Numbered from the stretch's first letter, positions 15,042 through 24,633 are shown. The stretch: DNA of 60,955 nt from Cellulomonas_A sp047229345 (GCF_047229345.1 NZ_JBFTER010000019.1:1-60955), one strand, 5' to 3'. The notes: a model not told the origin generated them from the sequence alone. Numbers and translations: made by a program.

Positions 15042-17477
15042 TCACGCGCGCGTCTGCTCCAGGTCGGGCTCGCTGTCCCGGTCACGCAGCAGCCTGCCGA
15101 AGGCGGCGGCCGTCTGCGGCGGCGCGAAGTGGAACCCCTGCGCCCGGTCGCAGCCCAGCCGGCGCAGGATCGCGTGCTGGTCCGGTGACTCGACGCCCTC
15201 CGCGACCACGCCGAGGCCGAGCGCCCGGGCCATGCCGAGCACGGCCTCGACGAGGTGCAGGTCGCGGGCGTCCCGGGCGAGGCGGGCGACGAAGGAGCGG
15301 TCGATCTTGAGCTCGGACATCGGCAGGTCCTGCAGGTACGACAGAGACGAGTAGCCCGTCCCGAAGTCGTCGATCGAGAGCAGCACGCCGGTCGCCCGCA
15401 GCCGGTCGAGGCTCTCGCGCCCGTGCGTCGCCCAGCGGACGAGCGTCGACTCGGTGACCTCGAGGCACAGCCGCTCGGCGGGCAGCCCCGTCCTGCGCAG
15501 CACGTCCGCGACCAGCGGCACGAAGGCGCCGTCCTGGAGCTGCGCACCCGAGACGTTGACCGAGATCCGCAGCGGGTGGCCGTCGACGCACCACCGGGCG
15601 GCCTGCTCGCACGCGGTGCGCAGCACGACCTCGCCGACCGCCGAGATGAGGCCCGTCTCCTCGGCCACCGGGACGAACTCGAGCGGCGCGACGAGCCCGC
15701 GCGTCGGGTGCCTCCACCGCACGAGCGCCTCCGCGCCGGTGATCCGGCCCGACGCGACCTCGACGAGCGGCTGGTAGTACACGACGAGCTCGTCGTCGGC
15801 GAGCGCGCGGCGCAGCGCCTGCTCGGTCTCGAGGTAGCGCGTCGCGCGCCGCTGCATCGACGCGTCGAACACCGCCCAGTCGATGCCGAGCTCGCGGGCG
15901 CGGCCCATCGCCGTGTCGGCCTCGCGCAGCAGCCGCTCGGGCGCGGAGTCGTGGTCCTGCGGCGCGATCCCGATCGCCGCGGTCAGCACGATCCCCGCGC
16001 TCCCGATCCCGACCGGCTCGGCGAGCGCCGCGAGCAGCCGCTGCGCGAGCACCACCGCACCGTCCACGGTCAGGTCGCGGCCCAGCACCATGAAGTCGTG
16101 CCCGCCCTCGCGCACGAGCAGGTCGCCGGGCCGCAGCGCGGAGCTCAGGCGCGCCGAGGCCTCGACGAGGACCCGGTCGGCGCCGTCGTGCCCGAGGCTG
16201 TCGCTGATCGTCTGGAAGCGGTTGATCCCGACGCACAGCACCGAGACCCGGCCGCCGCCGCTCGCGCCGTCGAGCGCGCGGGTGAGCCGCTCGCGCAGCA
16301 GGTCCTTGTTCGGCAGCCCGGTCAGGCGGTCGTGCGTCGCCAGGTGGGCGAGGCGCGCCTCGTGGCCGGCCCGGATGTCGAGCAGCGTGGTGAACTCCCG
16401 CGCGAGCTGCCGGAGCTCCGCGGGGCCGGCCACCACGACCTGGGCGCCCGCCGCCGAGCCGGTGGTGCGTGCGTCCGTGACCGCGGCGGTGAGCGCACGC
16501 AGCGGGCGCGCGACCCGGCGCTGGGCGAGCCACCCGAGCACGACGATGGCGAGCAGGGCGAGCGAGCCGAGGACGACGAAGGTCGAGAGGGTCTGCCGTG
16601 CCTCGGCGACGACCGACGTCGTCTCGACGCCCCGGTACACGCGCCAGCCCGCGGGCTCGATGTCCGTCGACGCGAACAGCCGCGCGACACCGTCCGGCCG
16701 ACTGGTCTCGCCCGAGTCGCGCGACGGGTCCACGACCGCACCGACGAGCTCCCCCGGCTCGCGCCCGGACGCCGAGACGACCCGCCCGGTGCCGCGCTCG
16801 ACGATCCCCACCGACGCGTCCGGCCCGAGCCCCAGGATCGAGCCGAGGTCCGCGGCGGCGCTCTCCACGTCGAGGACCAGGACCGCTGCGGCCCGGCCCC
16901 CCGCGTCGTCGGACGGGAACGACCGGGCGACGACGATCGCGGGCCGACCGGTCGCCGGGTCCTCGGTCCCCCACAGGACCTGCGTCGACGAGGTCCGGAG
17001 GGTGCGCGTGAGCCACTCGCTGCCGGCGTGCAGACCGGGCTGCGCGGCCACCTGCTCGGGCCGCGACGTGCACGCGACGTCCCCTGCGCCGGTCACGAGC
17101 GAGACGCGCACCTCGGCGAGGATCGCCGCCCCGGCGGGCGGCAGCACGCAGCCGGTGCCGTCGTCGAGCAGCGTGGCCAGGCCCGGGGCCGCGACGAGCG
17201 ACTCGACCTGGGCGCGCGCGGAGACGACCGACTGGGTGACCGTCCACGCGGCGAGCTCGGCGTCGGCGCGCAGGGCGTCGGTCGCGTCCTCCCGGGCCCG
17301 CTGGGCGTTGGTCTGGTACGCGAACCCCAGGCCCAGCGCGGTCGCGAGCAGCAGCAGCGCGAGCGCGACGGCCACGTAGGTGCTGACCGGCCAGGCACCC
17401 GACGCGGGCGTGCCGGTCTGGGCGTCCACGTCGGGCCGCTGTCCGCGACCGGGCGAGGGCGCGCTCGTGCCGTCCAT
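15042..17477 (-). CDS. membrane-bound GGDEF/EAL c-di-GMP protein with degenerate GGDEF
   Basis: This is an 811-residue protein. A first helix (VAVALALLLLATALGLGF) is followed by a 250-residue extracytoplasmic sensor region of Cache-like character, then a second helix (FVVLGSLALLAIVVLGWLA), a HAMP-like linker, GGDEF (from HDRLTGLPNKDLL) and EAL. The GGDEF signature reads GGHDF, so cyclase activity is probably lost and the domain may be a GTP sensor. The EAL domain keeps GAEALVRW, SIDDFGTGYSSL, KIDRSFV and VAEGVE, consistent with an active phosphodiesterase. ATG 17477 is chosen because AGGGGGGT lies just upstream. An in-frame start at 17525 is less likely. Confidence 0.9.
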   Translation of the reverse strand: MDGTSAPSPGRGQRPDVDAQTGTPASGAWPVSTYVAVALALLLLATALGLGFAYQTNAQRAREDATDALRADAELAAWTVTQSVVSARAQVESLVAAPGLATLLDDGTGCVLPPAGAAILAEVRVSLVTGAGDVACTSRPEQVAAQPGLHAGSEWLTRTLRTSSTQVLWGTEDPATGRPAIVVARSFPSDDAGGRAAAVLVLDVESAAADLGSILGLGPDASVGIVERGTGRVVSASGREPGELVGAVVDPSRDSGETSRPDGVARLFASTDIEPAGWRVYRGVETTSVVAEARQTLSTFVVLGSLALLAIVVLGWLAQRRVARPLRALTAAVTDARTTGSAAGAQVVVAGPAELRQLAREFTTLLDIRAGHEARLAHLATHDRLTGLPNKDLLRERLTRALDGASGGGRVSVLCVGINRFQTISDSLGHDGADRVLVEASARLSSALRPGDLLVREGGHDFMVLGRDLTVDGAVVLAQRLLAALAEPVGIGSAGIVLTAAIGIAPQDHDSAPERLLREADTAMGRARELGIDWAVFDASMQRRATRYLETEQALRRALADDELVVYYQPLVEVASGRITGAEALVRWRHPTRGLVAPLEFVPVAEETGLISAVGEVVLRTACEQAARWCVDGHPLRISVNVSGAQLQDGAFVPLVADVLRRTGLPAERLCLEVTESTLVRWATHGRESLDRLRATGVLLSIDDFGTGYSSLSYLQDLPMSELKIDRSFVARLARDARDLHLVEAVLGMARALGLGVVAEGVESPDQHAILRRLGCDRAQGFHFAPPQTAAAFGRLLRDRDSEPDLEQTRA

Positions 17478-17649
17478 GCGCCTACCCCCCTCGATCGGCG
17501 CGACCGCTGACCGTCGGCCCGGCACGTGACGCCGGCCGGGTGAGCAGGTCGTGCTGCCCGAGCGGGACGAGTGCCAGGTCCTGGTCCACTGTAGGCAGAC
17601 TCAGCACGAGCGCGTGGGCTGACCACGGCGACGGGACAGGAGGACGACG

Positions 17650-18963
17650 GTGGCAGGTCCGGCGGCATGTGGCTCACCGGTGCTCGCGCGACGCCTCGGG
17701 ACGCGCGACGCCGTGGTGCTCGGGCTCGGCTCGATGCTCGGCGCCGGCGTCTTCACGGCGGTCGCGCCCGCGGCCCGTGCGGCGGGCAGCGCGCTCCTCG
17801 TCGGGCTCGTGGTCGCCGCCGTCGTGGCCTTCGCCAACGCCACCTCGTCCGCCCAGCTCGCCGCCGTGCACCCCGTCTCGGGCGGCACCTACGTCTACGG
17901 GCGGGAACGCCTCGGCCCCTGGTGGGGCTACCTCGCGGGCTGGTCGTTCGTCGTGGGGAAGACCGCGTCGTGCGCCGCGATGGCGCTCGCCGTGGCGTCC
18001 TACGCGGTCCCCGTGACGTGGCAGCGCCCGCTCGCGGTCGTCGTCGTCGCGGGCGTCACGGCGGTGGGCTGCCGGGGGGTGACCCGGACCGCCGCCCTGA
18101 CCCGCGTCCTCGTCGTGCTCGTGCTCGCGGTGCTGGCGGCGCTCGTGGTCACGAGCCTCGCGGGCACGGGCGTCCGGGTCGACGCGCCCTCCCTCGGCGA
18201 CGGGCTCGCGTCGGCCGGGGTGCACGGCGTGCTGCAGTCGGCCGGGCTGCTCTTCTTCGCGTTCGCCGGGTACGCGCGGATCGCGACGATGGGGGAGGAG
18301 GTCCGCGACCCGGCGCGCACCATCCCGCGCGCCATCGTGCTCGCGCTGACGCTGGCCGTCGTCGTCTACGCGGTCGTCGCGGTGACGGTGCTCGCGGTGC
18401 TCGGGCCCGACGGGGTCGCCGCGAGCAGCACCCCGCTGGCGGCGGCTGCCGAGGCGGGGGCGCCGGGGGCACCGTGGGTCGCGCCGCTCGTCCGGGCCGG
18501 CGCGGTCGCCGCGTCGCTCGGCGCGCTGCTCGCGCTCGTCGCCGGCATCTCGCGGACGGCCCTGGCGATGGCCCGCGACAGCGAGCTCCCGCACTGGCTC
18601 GCGGCCGTGCACCCTCGCTCGCACGTCCCGCACCACGCCGAGGTCGCCGTCGGCTGCGCGGTCGCGGTGCTCGTGGTCGTCACGGACCTCCGCGGGGCGA
18701 TCGCGTTCTCGTCGTTCGGCGTGCTGCTCTACTACGCGGTCGCGAACGCGTCCGCGCTGACCCAGCCGGCTGCCGAGCGGCTCTACCCGCGCGCGCTCGC
18801 GGTCGTCGGCCTGGTCGGGTGCGTCGCGCTCGTCGTGACCCTGCCCGTCGGCGCGGTGCTCACGGGGGCCGTCGTGCTCGGGCTCGGGGTGGTGCACCGG
18901 GTCCTGCGCCGACGCGTGCTCCGGGCCGGTCGCGGTGCCCCGGCGGGCGGTCCCGGGTCCTGA
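17650..18963 (+). CDS. APC-family amino acid permease
   Basis: This 437-residue transporter has about twelve hydrophobic segments. The N-terminal LGLGSMLGAGVFTAVAPAA is the usual helix-1 Gly-rich substrate motif. HPVSGGTYVYGRERLGPWWG and the FFAFAGYARIATMGEEVRDP loop are strongly conserved in APC transporters. GTG 17650 follows AGGAGG. It is divergent from the GGDEF/EAL gene. The substrate amino acid is not evident. Confidence 0.9.
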   Translation: MAGPAACGSPVLARRLGTRDAVVLGLGSMLGAGVFTAVAPAARAAGSALLVGLVVAAVVAFANATSSAQLAAVHPVSGGTYVYGRERLGPWWGYLAGWSFVVGKTASCAAMALAVASYAVPVTWQRPLAVVVVAGVTAVGCRGVTRTAALTRVLVVLVLAVLAALVVTSLAGTGVRVDAPSLGDGLASAGVHGVLQSAGLLFFAFAGYARIATMGEEVRDPARTIPRAIVLALTLAVVVYAVVAVTVLAVLGPDGVAASSTPLAAAAEAGAPGAPWVAPLVRAGAVAASLGALLALVAGISRTALAMARDSELPHWLAAVHPRSHVPHHAEVAVGCAVAVLVVVTDLRGAIAFSSFGVLLYYAVANASALTQPAAERLYPRALAVVGLVGCVALVVTLPVGAVLTGAVVLGLGVVHRVLRRRVLRAGRGAPAGGPGS

Positions 18964-19040
18964 GCCGGGCGGTCGGGTGGCCTGAGCCGTCGGGCGGTCA
19001 CGGCCGGGCGGTCGGGTGGCGTGAGCCGTCGGGCGGTCAC
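18964..19040 (+). repeat. 39-bp tandem repeat directly after a stop codon
   Basis: Two 38-base copies (18964-19001 and 19003-19040) beginning GCCGGGCGGTCGGGTGGC differ at a single position (18982 C against 19021 G). The first copy starts right after the TGA of the APC permease, and the units contain further C/G-TGAGCC sequences resembling that stop region. Confidence 0.88.
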
Positions 19041-19142
19041 GAGCCAGGACCGGTGGGTGCTCGCGGTCCTCGGCCGTCGGGCGGCGGCGTGCGAGGCGAA
19101 ACGGGTCGCCCGCCGCCGGTCTTGTGTGCTTGGTTGTGCAGC

Positions 19143-19724
19143 GTGCTGCACGACCTCACGCTCGACGGCTTCGGCGTCCGCCTCGTCCCTCTCGCGCCCG
19201 AGCACGCCGAGGGGCTCGCGGCGTTCGTCGACGACCGCATCTGGGCCGGGATGACGACGCCCGTCCCGCGCGGGGTCGACGCGATGCGCACGCACGTCGA
19301 GGCCGCCGTCGCGACGCCGGGACGCGTCGCCCTCGCGGCGCTCGACGCCGGGACGGGCGAGGTCCGGGGCAGCACCTCGTTCTACGACCTCGCGCCCGAG
19401 CTCGCCCGCGTCGAGGTCGGGCACACGTACTTCGCGCCGCGCTGGTGGGGCACGTCGAACAACCCGGCATGCAAGTACCTGATGCTGCGGCACGCGTTCG
19501 AGGAGTGGGGGATGCAGCGCGTCGCGCTCCGGGCCGACGCCCGCAACACCCGCTCGGTCGCGGCGATCACGCGGCTCGGCGCGGTCCCGGAGGGCGTGCT
19601 GCGCAGCCACCGCGTCGCGCCCGACGGCTCCCGCGGAGACACCGCCTACTTCTCGGTGCTGGCCGACGAGTGGCCCGCGGTGCGCGACCGGCTGCTCACA
19701 CGCCTCGGAGCAGCACCGCGCTGA
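19143..19724 (+). CDS. GNAT N-acetyltransferase (RimJ/RimL type)
   Basis: This 193-residue single-domain acetyltransferase of the RimJ/RimL/PhnO-like group shows GFGVRLVPLAPEHAEGLAAF, YFAPRWWGTSNNPACKYLML and VALRADARNTRSVAAITRLG, which are typical for proteins acetylating N-termini or small amines. GTG 19143 (VLHDLTLDG) is chosen by domain alignment; no ribosome site is visible. Its 3' end overlaps the convergent DUF2510 gene by 29 bases (19696-19724), so the two genes could interfere at the RNA level. Confidence 0.85.
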   Translation: MLHDLTLDGFGVRLVPLAPEHAEGLAAFVDDRIWAGMTTPVPRGVDAMRTHVEAAVATPGRVALAALDAGTGEVRGSTSFYDLAPELARVEVGHTYFAPRWWGTSNNPACKYLMLRHAFEEWGMQRVALRADARNTRSVAAITRLGAVPEGVLRSHRVAPDGSRGDTAYFSVLADEWPAVRDRLLTRLGAAPR

Positions 19725-20625
19725 GCACGACGTCGAGCAGCACGAGGCCCGAGATCACCAGCGCGCACACCGCACGCGCGCGCCCGACGGCCCCGTGCCC
19801 CTCCCGGGCGATCTCGTTCGACCTCTGCAGCGCCTTCACCGACAGGATGAGCGAGAGGACGAAGGCGTACGCGATGCCCGTGAGGAAGCCGACCACCACC
19901 ACGGCGATGCTCACGACGAGCGCGCCGGTGGCCAGGCCGTTCGTGGGCTTCGGACCCGGGAGGTAGGGACCGGGCGCACCGGCGCCGAACGCCGCGGGGC
20001 CGGCCTGCCACCCGCCGGCCTGCCCGGGCGCGGCGCCGAACCCAGCCTGCGCACCGAAGCCGGGCTGCGCACCGAAGCCGGGCTGCGCACCGAACCCGGG
20101 CTGCGCGCCGAACCCGGGCTGCGCGCCGGACCCGGGCTGCGCACCGAAGCCCGACGGCGCACCGAGCCCGCCCTGCGCGTCAAACCCGGGCTGCGCACCG
20201 AAGCCCGACGGCGCACCGAGCCCGCCCTGCGCGCCGAACCCAGGCTGCGCTCCGAAGCCCTGCGCACCGAGCGGCGCCTGCGCAACGAACTGGGTCTGCC
20301 CGCCGAGCCCGGTCTGCTCGCCGAACGGGGTCTGCCCGCCGAGCCCGGTGTGCCCGCCGAACCCGGCCTGCCCGCCGAACCGCGCCTGGGCGTCGGATCC
20401 CGTCTGCCCGGGGCTCAGGTGCGCGCCCGCGGCCGTCCGCGCGGCGGAGTCGTACCCGTGCGAGGTCGTCCCGGCGCTCGCGGGCTCCGGCGGCGCGCTC
20501 ACGTGCTCGGTCCACCCCTGCCCGTCCCACCACCGGACGCCGTTGCCGGCGGGGTCGGGGTCGGGGTACCAGCCCGCCTGGGGCGTGGTGGCGCCCTCGG
20601 CGCGATCCGTACCGTGCATCGACAT
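19696..20625 (-). CDS. DUF2510 protein with GFGAQ repeats and two-helix membrane tail
   Basis: This is a 309-residue protein. The N-terminal DUF2510 module is AGWYPDPDPAGNGVRWWDGQ with a following W. A 150-residue low-complexity region is made of repeated G-F-G-A-Q-P-like pentads/hexads. The C-terminal 90 residues are a DUF4190-like membrane domain (NGLATGALVVSIAVVVVGFL and VCALVISGLVLLDVVLSAVL) with the conserved AREGHGAVGRARAV loop. Such proteins are common in actinobacteria and of unknown role. ATG 20625 has GGAGGG upstream. The repeat tract is prone to length change. Confidence 0.87.
   Translation of the reverse strand: MSMHGTDRAEGATTPQAGWYPDPDPAGNGVRWWDGQGWTEHVSAPPEPASAGTTSHGYDSAARTAAGAHLSPGQTGSDAQARFGGQAGFGGHTGLGGQTPFGEQTGLGGQTQFVAQAPLGAQGFGAQPGFGAQGGLGAPSGFGAQPGFDAQGGLGAPSGFGAQPGSGAQPGFGAQPGFGAQPGFGAQPGFGAQAGFGAAPGQAGGWQAGPAAFGAGAPGPYLPGPKPTNGLATGALVVSIAVVVVGFLTGIAYAFVLSLILSVKALQRSNEIAREGHGAVGRARAVCALVISGLVLLDVVLSAVLLRGV
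20034..20350 (-). repeat. coding tandem repeat (GFGAQP-type) inside the DUF2510 gene
   Basis: On the reverse strand an 18-base unit coding G-F-G-A-Q-P is repeated many times, with longer higher-order copies such as GLGAPSGFGAQPGF. Because the unit is a multiple of three, changes in copy number would keep the frame. Confidence 0.85.
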
Positions 20626-20766
20626 GCCTGAACCCTCCGCCGCCGTCCTGCGTACGCAGGGTCTTCGGCGCGTGCGGTCCGTCGCTTGAGCCCCGCCGGA
20701 GGGTGAGCGCGGGGCGGGTCGGCAGGTCCCGCAGAGGTGCTCGGGCGGGACCTGCCGACGCGTGCG

Positions 20767-21756
20767 TCACAGCGGCCGGACGGACCCCGTGAGGTGCACC
20801 TTGCCGGTGCGGGCGTGCCAGCCCGCGTAGGTGAAGCCGTCGCCGGGCTCGCCGTCGGCGGCGACCCGCACCGCGACGGACCCGGGCAGGAGGACGGGCT
20901 TGGCGAACTCGACCGACCAGGTGAACGCGTCGCCCCGCTCGGCGCCGACCGTCGCGAGCGCGCGCGCCGCCGTGTACATCCCGTGGGCGATCGCCCGCGG
21001 GAAGCCGAGCGCCTTCGCGGACACCGCGGAGAGGTGGATCGGGTTGCGGTCGCCCGAGACGGCCGCGTACCGGCGCCCGGTGCCGGCGTCGAGCTCCCAG
21101 CGTGCGGTGGGCACGGGCGGCACGAACGCCGGCCGCGCCTCGCCGGGGGTCTCGCCGCCGTCGGCCCCGCCCGCCCGCACGAGGTGCGTGCCCTTGGCGA
21201 GGTACGTCGAGACCCCGCGCCACGCGACCGGCCCCTCGCCGAGCTCGCGCGCGGCGCCGGCGAGCCGGACCTCGGTCACGAGCTCGACGGTCGTCCCCGT
21301 GCGGTGCGCCGCGAGCCCCTGGGCCCACGCCCGCACGTCCACGGCCTGGCCGAGGCGCAGCGGCACGTGCTGCGTGACCTCGTTCGCGAGGTGCACGAGC
21401 CCGGCGAGCGGCAGCGGGAAGTCGGGCCGGGCCATGACCGCGGTCGCGACGGGGAAGGCGAGCACGTGCACGAACCCCGCCGGCAGCACGTCCGACGCGG
21501 TCTCGCCGAGCAGGTGCTGGTAGGCGGTGAGGTGCGCGGCGTCGGGCTGGACGCCTGCGACGAGGTACGCCACCTCGGGCAGGTCGACGGGCCCTCGCCC
21601 GAGCCGCCGGGCGAGCGCGAGCCGCCCGGACGACGCCGCGCCGCGCGCGTAGAGCCGCCCGAGCGACGGCACCCCGGGGAGCACGACCTCCTCGCGCAGG
21701 TCCGCGAGGTCCTGCGCGAGGTCCCGGCCCGCGGAGGTGCCGCCCGCAGCGGTCAC
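20767..21756 (-). CDS. MaoC-like hydratase/dehydratase (HtdX-type)
   Basis: This 329-residue double-hotdog protein would hydrate or dehydrate a 3-hydroxyacyl thioester. The C-terminal hotdog carries AVSGDRNPIHLSAVSAKALG and AIAHGMYTAARAL, the hydratase-2 active-site region with Asp and His. GTG 21756 overlaps the stop of the reductase gene upstream, so it is the third gene of the reverse operon thiolase-reductase-hydratase. The order matches the mycobacterial fadA2-fabG4-htdX set. The target could be fatty acyl-CoA or acyl-ACP. Confidence 0.85.
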   Translation of the reverse strand: MTAAGGTSAGRDLAQDLADLREEVVLPGVPSLGRLYARGAASSGRLALARRLGRGPVDLPEVAYLVAGVQPDAAHLTAYQHLLGETASDVLPAGFVHVLAFPVATAVMARPDFPLPLAGLVHLANEVTQHVPLRLGQAVDVRAWAQGLAAHRTGTTVELVTEVRLAGAARELGEGPVAWRGVSTYLAKGTHLVRAGGADGGETPGEARPAFVPPVPTARWELDAGTGRRYAAVSGDRNPIHLSAVSAKALGFPRAIAHGMYTAARALATVGAERGDAFTWSVEFAKPVLLPGSVAVRVAADGEPGDGFTYAGWHARTGKVHLTGSVRPL

Positions 21757-23129
21757 TGGCCCACCAGGTTCTGCCCGCACACCCGCAGCGTGCGGCCGAC
21801 GACGCCCCCGGCCTGCGGCGACGCGAGGAACGCGACGGCCTCGGCGACGTCGACGGGCTGCCCGCCCTGCTGGAGCGAGTTGAGGCGCCGCGCGACCTGC
21901 CGCGTGACGGCCGGGATCTTCGCCGTCATGTCCGTCTCGATGAACCCGGGGGCGACGGCGTTGGCCGTCCCCCCGAACGCGCTGAGCAGGGGAGCGGTCG
22001 CGCGGACCATGCCGACGACGCCGCCCTTGGACGCCGCGTAGTTCGTCTGGCCGCGGTTGCCCGCGATGCCGGACGTCGACGCGAGCGCGACGATGCGGGG
22101 CTCCTCGGTGAAGTCGCCCGACGTGAGCAGCTGCTCGTTGATCCGCAGCTGTGCGGCGATGTTCACCGCGACGATCGGGTCCCAGCGGTCGGGCGTCATG
22201 TTGACCAGGAGCTTGTCGCGCGTGATCCCCGCGTTGTGGACCACGACGTCGAGCCGGCCGTGCCGGGTGCGCGCGTGCTCGAGGATCCGGGTCCCGGCGT
22301 CCTCGGCGGTCACGTCGAGCTGCAGGGCGGTGCCGCGGACCTTGTTGGCGACGGCCGCGAGCTGCTCGCCCGCCGCCGGGATGTCGACGGCGACGACCGT
22401 CGCCCCGTCGCGCGCGAGGGTCTCCGCGATGGCCGCGCCGATGCCGCGCGCGGCGCCGGTCACGACCGCGACCCGGCCGTCGAGCGGACGGTCCCAGTCG
22501 AGCGGGAGCGAGCCGCCGTCGCTGTCGACGGCGAGCAGCTGGCCGTCGACGAACGCCGACCGGGCCGACAGGAAGAAGCGCAGCGCCCCGAGGACGCTCG
22601 GTGCGGTGACGGGGACCCCGTCGGCGACGACCACGCCGTTGCCCGTCGCCCCGTTGCGCAGCTCCTTGGCGACCGAGCGGAGGATCCCGTCGACGCCCTG
22701 GCGCGCGGCGGCGACCGCGGGGCCGTCGTCGGGCGTCGCGGGCCGGGACACCGTGACGACGCGCGCGTGCGGCGCGAGGCCCTGGAGCGTCGACCCGAGC
22801 GCGAGCACGGGTGCCGCGAGCTCGTCGGGGTGCGTGAGCCCGGTGAGCACGAGCACGACGGCGGCGTACCGCTCGCCCTGCGCGGGGTGCCGGCGCACGT
22901 CGAGGTCCCAGCCGGGCGCGAGCGACGCGCCGCTCAGCGCTGCCGTCCCCGCGAGCACGTGCGCGACCGTGTCGGCGTCCTCCCCGGTGCCGAGCACGAG
23001 GACCGGCCCGTCGACGAGCGGCCGGCCGGGCTGGTGGCGCCGCAGCGGGACGGGCCGGGGCAGCCCGAGCTGCTTCGCGATCTTCTTCGTGAACCCCGAG
23101 TTGACGAGGTTCAGGTAGGTGTCGGTCAC
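21753..23129 (-). CDS. fabG: high-molecular-weight FabG4-like 3-oxoacyl reductase
   Basis: This 458-residue protein has an N-terminal degenerate Rossmann domain (1-210) and a C-terminal short-chain reductase domain. The latter has VVTGAARGIGAAIAETLAR (cofactor loop), HNAGITRD and the catalytic NYAASKGG with Tyr/Lys. The extra N-terminal domain distinguishes it from ordinary 245-residue FabG and places it with the FabG4 type, which reduces 3-oxoacyl-CoA with NADH. The GTG start overlaps the thiolase stop. Both neighbours act on the same class of acyl thioesters. Confidence 0.88.
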   Translation of the reverse strand: MTDTYLNLVNSGFTKKIAKQLGLPRPVPLRRHQPGRPLVDGPVLVLGTGEDADTVAHVLAGTAALSGASLAPGWDLDVRRHPAQGERYAAVVLVLTGLTHPDELAAPVLALGSTLQGLAPHARVVTVSRPATPDDGPAVAAARQGVDGILRSVAKELRNGATGNGVVVADGVPVTAPSVLGALRFFLSARSAFVDGQLLAVDSDGGSLPLDWDRPLDGRVAVVTGAARGIGAAIAETLARDGATVVAVDIPAAGEQLAAVANKVRGTALQLDVTAEDAGTRILEHARTRHGRLDVVVHNAGITRDKLLVNMTPDRWDPIVAVNIAAQLRINEQLLTSGDFTEEPRIVALASTSGIAGNRGQTNYAASKGGVVGMVRATAPLLSAFGGTANAVAPGFIETDMTAKIPAVTRQVARRLNSLQQGGQPVDVAEAVAFLASPQAGGVVGRTLRVCGQNLVGQ

Positions 23130-24484
23130 GCTGCCTCCAGGATCGCGGTCACGCCGATGCCGCCCGCGGCGCACACCGAGATGAGGGCCCGCACGGGCCG
23201 GCCGTCGCCGTTCGCGGCCTTGCGTCGCGCGAGCTCCTTGGAGATCGTCGCGACGATGCGCCCGCCGGTCGCCGCGAACGGGTGCCCGGCGGCGAGCGAC
23301 GAGCCGTGCACGTTGACCCGGCTGCGGTCGACCTTGCCGAGCGGGCCGTCGAGGCCGAGGCGGGTGCGGCAGAACTCGTCGGACTCCCACGCGCCGAGGG
23401 TCACCGCGACGGTCGCGGCGAACGCCTCGTGGATCTCGACGTAGTCCATGTCGTCGAGCGTGAGCCCGTTGCGGGCGAGCAGGCGCGGCGCGGCGAACAC
23501 CCCGGCGGTGAGCAGCCCGTCGACGCCGTGCACGAAGTCGACGGCGGCCGTCTCGGCGTCGACGACGCTCGCGAGCGGCGTGAGGTCGTGCGCGGCGGCC
23601 CACTCCTCCGAGCCGAGGAGCACGGTCGACGCGCCGTCGGTCAGCGGCGTGGAGTTGCCGGCGGTCATGGTCGCGGGCGTGTCGAGCGTCAGGCCGAACG
23701 TCGGCTTGAGCTTCGCGAGCTTCTCGAGCGAGGTGTCGGCGCGCAGGTTCGCGTCACGCGTGAGCCCGCGGTACGGGGTCACGAGGTCGTCGAAGAACCC
23801 GGCGTCCCACGCGGCGGCGAGGCGCTGGTGGCTGAGCAGCGCGATCTCGTCCTGGGCCTCCCGGGTGATGCCCCACTCGGCGGTCGTGAGCGCCTGGTGC
23901 TCGCCCATCGACAGCCCGGTGCGCGGCTCGGACGTGCGGGGGACCGACGGCGCGAGGTCGCCGGGGCGCAGCCGGGCGAGCGCGGCGAGCTTCTGCTGCG
24001 GGGTCGTGGCGCGCGAGAGGTCGAGCAGCACCCGGCGCAGGCGGTCGCTCACGGCGATCGGGGCGTCGGACGTGGAGTCGACGCCGCCGGCGATCCCGGA
24101 CTCGAGCTGGCCGAGGCGGATCTTGTTGGCGAGCAGCACGACGGTCTCGAGCCCGGTGGCGCACGCCTGCTGGAGGTCGAACGCGGGGGTCTCGTTGGAC
24201 AGCGCGGAGCCGAGCACCGACTCGCGCGTCAGGTTGAAGTCGCGGCTGTGCTTGAGCACGGCGCCCGCGGCGACCTCGCCGACGCGCTCGCCCTGCAGCC
24301 CGTAGCGGGCGACGAGCCCGTCGAGCGCGGCGGTGAGCATGTCCTGGTTGCTCGCGCGGACGTACTTGCCGCCGGCCCGGGCGAACGGGATCCGGTTGCC
24401 GCCGAGCACGAGCGCCCGGCGCGGGGTGCCGCCCTGCTGGTGGTCGGGGGCGGGGGTCGGGGCCGGGGAGCGGGTGGCTGCCAT
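23126..24484 (-). CDS. acetyl-CoA C-acetyltransferase (thiolase, FadA2/FadI type)
   Basis: This 452-residue thiolase has its nucleophilic cysteine in FDLQQACATGLE, the second conserved block in DYVEIHEAFAATVA, NVHGSSLAAGHPFAATGGR with the catalytic His, and the C-terminal cysteine in ISVCAAGGIGV. ATG 24484 has AGAGGA nine bases upstream and is preferred to an in-frame start at 24601 in low-complexity sequence. It heads the reverse operon, which diverges from the TetR gene through a 162-base promoter region. It cleaves or forms 3-oxoacyl-CoA. Confidence 0.9.
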   Translation of the reverse strand: MAATRSPAPTPAPDHQQGGTPRRALVLGGNRIPFARAGGKYVRASNQDMLTAALDGLVARYGLQGERVGEVAAGAVLKHSRDFNLTRESVLGSALSNETPAFDLQQACATGLETVVLLANKIRLGQLESGIAGGVDSTSDAPIAVSDRLRRVLLDLSRATTPQQKLAALARLRPGDLAPSVPRTSEPRTGLSMGEHQALTTAEWGITREAQDEIALLSHQRLAAAWDAGFFDDLVTPYRGLTRDANLRADTSLEKLAKLKPTFGLTLDTPATMTAGNSTPLTDGASTVLLGSEEWAAAHDLTPLASVVDAETAAVDFVHGVDGLLTAGVFAAPRLLARNGLTLDDMDYVEIHEAFAATVAVTLGAWESDEFCRTRLGLDGPLGKVDRSRVNVHGSSLAAGHPFAATGGRIVATISKELARRKAANGDGRPVRALISVCAAGGIGVTAILEAA

Positions 24485-24633
24485 GGCGTTCCTCTCGCGT
24501 CGTCGCTGGGGTCGAGGCTCGGTGCTGCGTCGGGGGTCGTGCCGGTGCTGCGGGTGGGGGAGCGGCCGGCCGGGACGTCGGTCCCGGGTCGTGCGCGACA
24601 CCCCGTGCTATGTCCAGAACCCACAGTACCTGA

